Shown here piece after piece: positions 1 through 10,000 of a stretch of 64,000 nt of DNA. Source of the DNA: Petrosia ficiformis (Eukaryota; Porifera; Demospongiae; Haplosclerida; Petrosiidae); contig OX345641.1 of assembly GCA_947044365.1 (NCBI GenBank), positions 7,669,065-7,733,064 on the forward strand, read 5' to 3'. Under the pieces are notes generated by a model. That model was not told where the DNA came from and ran no database searches. It saw only the letters and a program-made list of their open reading frames with translations. How positions within the stretch are numbered: the stretch's first letter is position 1; each line of letters opens with the position of its first letter. The position numbers and the translations under genes are program-made.

Positions 1-766
1 CGCTTGTCTACTATCAGCAGTCTTCGTCAGTGAAAGTGAGACAGTGAGTTTGGTTTCTATTTACTGATAATTACTAGATCTACTGTTATCTTACGAAATA
101 TTAATGAATGTAAGCTCAGTGGATATTTGTGCGGTACGTGTAACGGACTCAGCTATAATGGGACGGCCCCTTTCTTTGTTTTACCTTTGTTTTTGTTTTT
201 GTTTTTCTTTATAATAATGATGTAATGTAACAAGATGCATATTTAATTTGAGAGATAAGCTAATACTAACAGTCCAACCAGAAAGGAAGCAAGGTGAATC
301 GTCTTTAGCGGTTACGCCCATCTTTGACTTTGTCGAGACAATCGCGTGGCTGTTTCCGCAGAACTGTCACTGCAGTCTAAGCTTGACAGAGCCTTAAGCT
401 TCAGGAATACCAACTTTGTTTAGATCTGAATTCTTCTGAGACAATCTAAGTACTGTTTCTATTTCTGCACTGTTGCCTGGCATTATCAATCACACAATTT
501 ATTTGTATCAGTTATATACCCGATAAATATCCACTGCCTAAATAAAGAACATGTAGGGATAGGTTAACTTCACAAGGAAATTAAACATTCCACTTCCACA
601 AATTTACAAAGTAATGTCATTACGTAGCATTACTTATAAAAAGGGTGAAAGTAGTTTTGTTGTATCCCAAACTTGTTGCATACATTTTTGTTATGATATT
701 CTTATAATTATGTACCTTGTTTTTATTATATAATTGTATATCGATCATTCATAGGATGTTGTAGTC
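1..766. other. 5' flank of the Roc-COR gene, no gene seen
   Basis: I see no convincing coding exon here. The stretch is shared with copy 2 (19860-20390), apart from an extra block of about 150 bases near 250-400. A short ATG frame near 158 is absent from copy 2, so I do not call it. The promoter of the downstream gene could lie in this flank or just before 1420. Confidence 0.4.
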
Positions 767-952
767 TCACATGCCAGACCTATACCATGAGAAAGAGTCG
801 GGTTGCATTACATCAGTTTGTCCAATGACAACACAAATGTAATGACATAGGCCATTTCCAAATCCAGTGTGTAACATTACAATCATGTCATAGTTGTGTA
901 GAAAATGCATAATAGCTTGCTTCTGTTTTGATTTCAAAGAGTCATAGCCCAT
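767..952 (-). pseudogene. RecQ-type helicase relic, copy 1
   Basis: The minus-strand frame reads like the start of a RecQ-family helicase core: GYDSLKSKQKQAIMHFL, then MLHTGFGNGLC, which matches the family's TGxGKSLC Walker A region. The lysine-serine pair is replaced by N-G, and the frame ends soon after without the later helicase motifs. It is a fragment, probably left by an old transposon or processed copy. The same relic, more decayed, is in copy 2. Confidence 0.55.
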
Positions 953-1005
953 ATCCCAAGCTACTGTATCATTTTTAAAAATGTTTTTTGTTAGTTTGGA
1001 TTATG

Positions 1006-1093
1006 AGACCTCCATGAAGTCCAATGAATTTGATTATAACTAAACAGTTCAGCTGCAATAAAATTCATTGGAATTACAATCTCTTGGAGGTCT
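1006..1093. mobile_element. Small palindromic MITE-like element, copy 1
   Basis: The ends are inverted repeats: AGACCTCCATGAAGTCCAAT at the left and the complement ending TTGGAGGTCT at the right, with an AT-rich loop. It is also present in copy 2 at 20890-20976, so it predates the duplication. Confidence 0.55.
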
Positions 1094-1399
1094 TGTACAA
1101 TAAAATTATTCACAACCTAAATTGTGATATTATTGTGTAGAATTTTTAATTTTTTTTCGGAACTGGTACAACAATCTCACAAGTGGTTGGTATCATTACT
1201 ATAGTAATCAAAAGGCTGGTCATCATTACAATATAATTTTACTTTGAAATTTATAGTCTCGAGGCTACTAGCTATATACAATATCTATTTATTTTGCACT
1301 GGTTATAACTGATATGTGCATGTAGATAATATTATCAATTTATACTATTATAATATATATAGTTTCAATTCGTAGTTTGTTAACAGTATTTACTGAGAC

Positions 1400-1442
1400 T
1401 CTTAATCTCTTCAGAAACTAAGACTTGGAATATAATCCATTA
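1400..1442 (+). other. Candidate 5' UTR exon before the array, copy 1
   Basis: A segment ending GGAATATAATCCATTA is followed by donor gtgagt at 1443. A 52-nt intron then runs to the acceptor before the ATG triplet at 1495. Copy 2 has the same arrangement with the same intron length (donor 21636, ATG 21688). The 5' limit of the exon is not defined by the sequence. Confidence 0.4.
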
Positions 1443-4400
1443 GTGAGTAATACAAATCCATCGCTAATTTATATTACATCTCTGATTCCATTAGATGGTG
1501 AGTGTAATATGTGTAATATATATAGTACATAGTTAATCATTTCTTACTTTTTGTGATTATCCATGGTGATGTTACTAGGGGGTAAGTGTGATCAATTATA
1601 ACTTATGTGATGAATAATAATTTACATTAAATTTTGTCATTCCTTTATTTCATTGTACACAATGTGATAATATTCAATCCACAATAGAACGTAAGTCTAT
1701 TCACAATGTTAATATGAGTATAATAATTATATCCATTTTTATTTTTCCTATTTTCCTTGATATTGTGAATCCTCCAGAAGGTAATTGAGTTCAATTTGTT
1801 CATAATTATTATCATTATTATTATTAACTCTCTTCCACAAAATAACACATAACTACATAGAATGTGAGTAAAATTTAAAAATTAATATGTGAAGTTTTGT
1901 ATATAGTAATTCTCATTAAAATCAATACATACATAAAGCAAATAAATTCATTTTATTCATATTTTACATTTCATGACAACACATCATTATGAATCCACTA
2001 TAGATGGTGAGTCTAATGAAACCTAATATATGTAATAGTATTGTATATTATCACTTTATTTCCTCTTTTTCATATCTTTGTGTCTTGATTCTATTTACGG
2101 CCCTTGTTTTCATTTCTTAATAACACATCATTATGAATCCACTATAGACGGTGAGTCTAATGAAACCTAATATATGTAATAGTATTGTATATTATCACTT
2201 TATTTCCTCTTTTTCATATCTTTGTGTCTTGATTCTATTTACGGCACTTGTTTTCATTGCTTAATAACACATCATTATGAATCCACTAGCCGGTGAGTCT
2301 AATGAAACCTAATATATGTAATAGTATTGTATATTATACCTAAAATGAATATTCATCCTTTGATGGGATGAGGTGTCTAAATGACGAATACACCTGGTAT
2401 CACATGACATGTCGACTAGGAGGTAGATAATCGCGAGTTAGATACCTGGAATCACGCGACACGAGGTATATAATTTTTTTTTATTCACCTAGCCACAACA
2501 AGGCAAAAAGGAGGGTTTAGTTGTGATATTGTGGTACAAAAATAACAACATCAAAAAAGTATGGAATTACCGACACAGCAGAAAATACAATTTGAAATAC
2601 TTCAACTATTGAAGCTCAGCAGAATGTTATTGTGATAACGCTCTGACACCTGCAGCATAATTTTCATTCTTGGAGTACTGATAGTACTGTAGTATAGGAA
2701 GACAGCAAGGCGAGTATGAAGGCAACGTCCTCACTTTACTCACCTGCATAACTTCCATATTTTAAACAGCACAGACTTTTAACTCACTTACTTTCACAGA
2801 AGAGCTTCCAACAAACCCATAAATATCAAAAATTATGCTTCGTTAGTTGTAGGAAAGCACCAAGGCGAGTGTTTCAGTGCTTCAGCCATAACCGTCACTT
2901 TCTTTCCATACGCAAATTAGAAATTGCGCAATATAAATTTGGCACCAAGAAAAACCACATCCTTGTTTTGTGGGTTTCTTCTGCTTTGTAGATTAGGTAT
3001 AAGACAGTTATAGGTCTTCAGGTCAGGATATTAGTTGTTTTAGAGCCCTCGCTTCGCTCGGGCTCTAAAACAACTAATATCCCTCCCCTCGACCTATAAC
3101 CTATACTTATTACTTTATTTCCTCTTTTTCATATCTTTGTGTCTTGATTCTATTTATGGCACTTGTTTTCATTTCTTAATAACACATCATTATGAATCCA
3201 CTAGATTGTGAGTCTAATATATGTAATAGTATTGTATATTATTACTTTATTTCCTCTTCTTCATATCTTTGTGTCTCGATTCTATTTACGACCCTTGTTT
3301 TCATTGCTTAATAACACATCATTATGAATCCACTAGTTTGTGAGTCTAATGAAACCTAATGTATGTAATAGTATTGTATATTATTACTTTATTTCCTCAT
3401 ATCTTTGTGTCTTGATTCTATTTACGACACTTGTTTTCATTGCTTAATAACACATCATTATGAATCCACTAGGATGTGAGTCTACTAATATATGTAATAT
3501 AGTATTGTAAATTATTACTTTATTTCCTCTACTTCATATCTTTGTGTCTTGATTCTATGTACGGCACTTGTTTTCATTGCTTAATAACACATCATTATGA
3601 ATCCACTAGGATGTGAGTCTAATGAAACCTAATATATGTAATAGTATTGTATATTATTACTTTATTTCCTCTTTTTCATATCTTTGTGTCTTGATTCTAT
3701 TTACGGCACTTGTTTTCATTGCTTAATAACACATCATTATGAATCCACTAGGATGTGAGTCTAATGAAACCTAATATATGTAATATAGTATTGTAAATTA
3801 TTACTTTATTTCCTCTTCTTCATATCTCTGTGTCTTGATTCTATTTACGGCACTTGTTTTCATTTCTTAATAACACATCATTATGAATCCACTAGCCGGT
3901 GAGTCTAATGAAACCTAATATATGTAATAGTATTGTATATTATTACTTTATTTCCTCTTTTTCATATCTTTGTGTCTTGATTCTATTTACGGCACTTGTT
4001 TTCATTTCTTAATAACACATCATTATGAATCCACTAGTCGGTGAGTCTAATGAAACCTAATATATGTAATAGTATTGTATATTATTACTTTATTTCCTCT
4101 TTTTCATATCTTTGTGTCTTGATTCTATTTACGACACTTGTTTTCATTGCTTAATAACACATCATTATGAATCCACTAGGATGTGAGTCTACTAATATAT
4201 GTAATATAGTATTGTAAATTATTACTTTATTTCCTCTACTTCATATCTTTGTGTCTTGATTCTATGTACGGCACTTGTTTTCATTGCTTAATAACACATC
4301 ATTATGAATCCACTAGGATGTGAGTCTAATGAAACCTAATATATGTAATAGTATTGTATATTATTACTTTATTTCCTCTTTTTCATATCTTTGTGTCTTG

Positions 4401-7010
4401 ATTCTATTTACGGCACTTGTTTTCATTGCTTAATAACACATCATTATGAATCCACTAGGATGTGAGTCTAATGAAACCTAATATATGTAATATAGTATTG
4501 TAAATTATTACTTTATTTCCTCTTCTTCATATCTCTGTGTCTTGATTCTATTTACGGCACTTGTTTTCATTTCTTAATAACACATCATTATGAATCCACT
4601 AGCCGGTGAGTCTAATGAAACCTAATATATGTAATAGTATTGTATATTATTACTTTATTTCCTCTTTTTCATATCTTTGTGTCTTGATTCTATTTACGGC
4701 ACTTGTTTTCATTTCTTAATAACACATCATTATGAATCCACTAGTCGGTGAGTCTAATGAAACCTAATATATGTAATAGTATTGTATATTATTACTTTAT
4801 TTCCTCTTTTTCATATCTTTGTGTCTTGATTCTATTTACGACACTTGTTTTCATTGCTTAATAACACATCATTATGAATCCACTAGGATGTGAGTCTACT
4901 AATATATGTAATATAGTATTGTAAATTATTACTTTATTTCCTCTACTTCATATCTTTGTGTCTTGATTCTATGTACGGCACTTGTTTTCATTGCTTAATA
5001 ACACATCATTATGAATCCACTAGGATGTGAGTCTAATGAAACCTAATATATGTAATAGTATTGTATATTATTACTTTATTTCCTCTTTTTCATATCTTTG
5101 TGTCTTGATTCTATTTACGGCACTTGTTTTCATTGCTTAATAACACATCATTATGAATCCACTAGGATGTGAGTCTAATGAAACCTAATATATGTAATAT
5201 AGTATTGTAAATTATTACTTTATTTCCTCTTTTTCATATTTTTGTGTCTTGATTCTATTTACGGCACTTGTTTTCATTTCTTAATAACACATCATTATGA
5301 ATCCACTAGTTGGTGAGTCTAATGAAACCTAATATATGTAATAGTATTGTATATTATTACTTTATTTCCTCTTTTTCATATCTTTGTGTCTTGATTCTAT
5401 TTACGGCACTTGTTTTCATTTCTTAATAACACATCATTATGAATCCACTAGTCGGTGAGTCTAATGAAACCTAATATATGTAATAGTATTGTATATTATT
5501 ACTTTATTTCCTCTTTTTCATATCTTTGTGTCTTGATTCTATTTACGGCACTTGTTTTCATTGCTTAATAACACATCATTATGAATCCACTAGTTTGTGA
5601 GTCTAATGAAACCTAATATATGTAATAGTATTTTATATTATTACTTTATTTCCTCTTTTTCATATCTTTGTGTCTTGATTCTATTTACGACCCTTGTTTT
5701 CATTGCTTAATAACACATCATTATGAATCTACTAGTGTGTGAGTCTAATGAAACCTAATATATGTAATAGTATTGTATATTATTACTTTATTTCCTCTTT
5801 TTCATATCTTTGTGTCTTGATTCTATGTACGGCACTTGTTTTCATTGCTTAATAACACATCATTATGAATCCACTAGCCGGTGAGTCTAATGAAACCTAA
5901 TATATGTAATAGTATTGTATATTATTACTTTATTTCCTCTTTTTCATATCTTTGTGTCTTGATTCTATGTACGGCACTTGTTTTCATTGCTTAATAACAC
6001 ATCATTATGAATCCACTAGCCGGTGAGTCTAATGAAACCTAATATATGTAATAGTATTGTATATTATTACTTTATTTCCTCTTTTTCATATCTTTGTGTC
6101 TTGATTCTATTTACGGCACTTGTTTTCATTTCTTAATAACACATCATTATGAATCCACTAGTCGGTGAGTCTAATGAAACCTAATATATGTAATAGTATT
6201 GTATATTATTACTTTATTTCCTCTTCTTCATATCTTTGTGTCTTGATTCTATGTACGGCCCTTGTTTTCATTTCTTAATAACACATCATTATGAATCCAC
6301 TAGAGGGTGAGTCTAATGAAACCTAATATATGTAATAGTATTGTATATTATTACTTTATTTCCTCTTTTTCATATCTTTGTGTCTTGATTCTATTTACGG
6401 CACTTGTTTTCATTTCTTAATAACACATCATTATGAATCCACTAGTCGGTGAGTCTAATGAAACCTAATATATGTAATAGTATTGTATATTATTACTTTA
6501 TTTCCTCTTTTTCATATTTTTGTGTCTTGATTCTATTTACGACCCTTGTTTTCATTGCTTAATAACACATCATTATGAATCCACTAGAGGGTGAGTCTAA
6601 TGAAACCTAATATATGTAATAGTATTGTATATTATTACTTTATTTCCTCTTTTTCATATCTTTGTGTCTTGATTCTATTTACGACCCTTGTTTTCATTGC
6701 TTAATAACACATCATTATGAATCCACTAGATTGTGAGTCTAATGAAACCTAATATATGTAATAGTATTGTATATTATTACTTTATTTCCTCTTTTTCATA
6801 TCTTTGTGTCTTGATTCTATTTACGACCCTTGTTTTCATTGCTTAATAACACATCATTATGAATCCACTAGGTGGTGAGTCTAATGAAACCTAATATATG
6901 TAATAGTATTGTATATTATCACTTTATTTCCTCTTTTTCATATCTTTGTGTCTTGATTCTATTTAAGACCCTTGTTTTCATTGCTTAATAACACATCATT
7001 ATATTATGGT
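1443..7010 (+). repeat. Tandem array of about 142-bp units with 3-nt microexons, copy 1
   Basis: Each unit ends in a T-rich tract and (c)cactag, then three bases, then gtgagt. Triplet starts: ATG 1495, GGG 1579, AAC 1688, AAG 1778, AAT 1861, ATG 2004, ACG 2148, CCG 2290, ATT 3205, TTT 3337, GAT 3473, 3610 and 3752, CCG 3896, TCG 4038, GAT 4180, 4317 and 4459, CCG 4603, TCG 4745, GAT 4887, 5024 and 5166, TTG 5310, TCG 5452, TTT 5594, TGT 5736, CCG 5878 and 6020, TCG 6162, AGG 6304, TCG 6446, AGG 6588, ATT 6730, GTG 6872. Most periods are 142, with some 136-144. The first five units have unrelated intron bodies (83-143 nt) but the same YAG-NNN-GTRAGT core; the one at 1778 has donor gtaatt. A final truncated unit near 7000 has no core. 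No triplet is a stop. Confidence 0.85.
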
Positions 7011-10000
7011 TTTGTTTGTCTATATTTATAAGTGTTGTGTTTCAATATTGTATTTAATGTTTTGGTGTATTGAGTTAGTGGTGTTCTGTTTTTAATTATT
7101 AACTGTACTCTACTGTACTGTACATATAAAAATACATTAATAATAATTTTTTAATCATATAGAGAGAAAGGGAGAGAGAAAGGGAGAGAGAATGTAAGTG
7201 CACATCTGTTATATAATTATGTAATAGTGATTGTTGTATCAATCATATGATATTTGTATTTGTATATAGAATCATTGTAACATGTAATAACTATCTATAT
7301 AGACACATACAATATCACAAATATATAATGTGTATTATATATTATATTGTATAGCAGTTTATAAAAATAAGATATGATTACTGTGTATTATAATGATGTA
7401 CTATCATTAAATTTCATCTTTACAAGTCTATGTTCATATTGCTACCCATACAATTAATGTGTTGTATAATAATTATTATGCCTATTATATAGGTACATGA
7501 TTTTTATTAATTTTTGTTGTGGTTGACATTTTATTTTCTCTTGTTTTGTACTCCTGTACATGTGTATGTATCTTAAAATCATTTGTTCAGCTTATAGAAA
7601 AGCTCTTTCACAAGGAGAGTTAGCTGTTGCCTATTCTCGTATTATGCTGATCGGATCAGCTGGCGTTGGGAAGAGTAGTCTGAAACGTGGACTAATGCAC
7701 TTACCATTTGATGCAAGAATAAACAGTACCATTATTGCTGATGTTCAATCAGTACGACCCAATGTTCCATTACTACGACCTGTGGGTTTCCAGTGGGCAA
7801 TGGCAGGAGATGAATGTAATAAAGGATGGAGAGGGGTGACCCCAGAGGATGAAATAGAGGAATTAGCTCAATTAATTTCCATTGTCTACAAGCAACCAGA
7901 AGATCGTGGCACTTCTTCAGCTCTAAAGGCAGCTTCTGCTCTTTTTTCACAAGTCATTCCAATTACGTCAGATGCTTCACAAAAGTATCATAGTTCAGAA
8001 ATAGAGCAGATGGTTGAAGAAATTCTTTCTCCTGCCATGAAGCGAGCAAGTGAGATGCATCGCTATGATATTGAACACATAAAACCACATCCTTTCTTTC
8101 ATGTTTGGGATTGTGGTGGTCAGCCAGTGTTTCTAGAGGTATTACCAGCATTTCTCACTTCACGTACCATGTTCCTCCTCCTCTTTGATGCCTCTATAGA
8201 TTTCAATACTAGATTGAAGGCTATACAGTACCAACAAGGAAAGAAGATTGAGGAAGGAGAAGTCAACATGACCACACTTGAGCTTATGGAGGGGTGGATG
8301 GCAAATATTCATGGCCATCTTGCAAAATATGATGATAAGGGTGGTTTAGTTGAGTATCCTCAAATTGTTGCTGTTGGCACTCGAGGAGATAAATTGACCA
8401 AAATAGACAAGAGTGAAGTGAAAGCAAATCTGGAACAGTGTCTAGAAGATACTTCCGAAAGTCAGAAAGACAAAAAGTTTTTACGACTATTAACAGATGT
8501 CATCATTGTTGATAATACTACATCAGGAAAGGGAGAGGATGAAGATAAAGCATACCAGTATTTACGAAAGGAGATTTACAATTTCACAAGCAAGAAACTT
8601 GCTGTCAGAACACCAATTAAATGGGTTCTTTTTCGTAAAGTTTTACAGTCGTTAGCAGAGAAATCAGTAAATACCATCACTCTGAGTGAGGCAGGTGATA
8701 TTGGTATTGCCTGTAACATCACACCTGAAGATGTTCCCAGTGTCCTCAATTTCTATCATGAGCTGGGTGTGATATTATTCTACTCTCACATCAAGGGCCT
8801 TCAAGAGAAAGTCATTCTTAATCCAAAGTGGTTTGTGGAATGTCTTGGAAAGGTCCTCACACTTCCAGGTAGAGAAGAATATAAGCAAAAAGATATGTGG
8901 AAGCTTCTTCGTGAGAAGGGCATTCTTATACAGGATCTATATGTAGCTGTATGGCAAGAATGTGAGGGGATTTATCCCGACGAAATGGTCCAACTACTCG
9001 TTAGTTTTCACTTAGCAGCTAAAGTCCAGACAGATGAGTCTGGTGAACGAAAATCCAAACAGTTCTTTGTACCTGCAGTGCTTCCAACAGGAGATCCGTC
9101 ATCAGCTCTGCCTCCTGGATATTACCATAGAGCTACTCCACTACACATTACGTTTGGGACAGGTTATGTCATACCAGGCTTTTTTACACGTCTTGTCACC
9201 ACAATCGCTGAATCACCTCAATGCCAACTTTACTTCCGCGATGGTATTTTTCGAAATAGAGTGACATTAGAATTTGGAGATATCAAGCTTCCCATCAATC
9301 GTATCACACTTACCGAGCTGTCTAATGCAATTCAAGTAGAATTGTTACGTTATGTTCCCGATGTGCCCACTCTAACGCCAATAAAAAAAAGTTGTCAAGA
9401 TTTACAGGTAATAATGTAATTATATACACTTGTATGATACATTAAATATAGCAATGTCACTAATAATGATAGGGTTAATTATAACACATGTACATAATAT
9501 AGAGTGCTAGTGTTCCATTTGTTATTATAATTAGGTATTATGTAAGACTTAATTTGTTTATAATACATGCAGGTTCTTCTGAAGACCTGTTCTCGGGAGG
9601 TAGAAGAAAGCCTACAGTCCAGTAATGTATCAATCTATACTGATGTTAAAGAAATGGCTGTTTCTAATGTTACAAGAGAAGTAAAGTTTTTATGTCAAGG
9701 GTTAGAATGTAATTCTTCCTCAGATCCTCACTATCTACTTCCTCTACCTGGTCAAACATGTGAGATTGATATTCAATGTGAGAAAAGCCGAGTTTATAGG
9801 AAGCTTACTCGTAATGAAGCATACTGGTTTCCTGGAAATATTGAAGGTGAAGTTAATAATTATTTTATAATTAAGCATAAAATGTGTATTATAATTGTAG
9901 TACTATAACAGGAGATAAAAAACCCTTTGAATAACAATTATGAAGCAAAAGAAGACATTATTGCTTTAATGTCATTATAGCCTTTTTACTGAATGCATGA

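Noticed and set aside
1424..1503. Open frame LEYNPLVS... running through the first triplet in both copies
   Set aside because: It is open in both copies but reaches the donor after the ATG triplet in phase 1, which clashes with the phase 0 start of the downstream exon. It also needs retention of a conserved 52-nt intron with good splice sites.
1980..7010. CRISPR array or satellite centromere
   Set aside because: Repeats of about 142 bp with only three variable bases are unlike repeat-spacer arrays, and the genome is clearly eukaryotic. A plain satellite does not explain the exact acceptor-NNN-donor core or the phase agreement.
1980..7010. Recursive splice (zero-length exon) sites
   Set aside because: Recursive sites have AG directly followed by GT. 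Here three bases always separate them.
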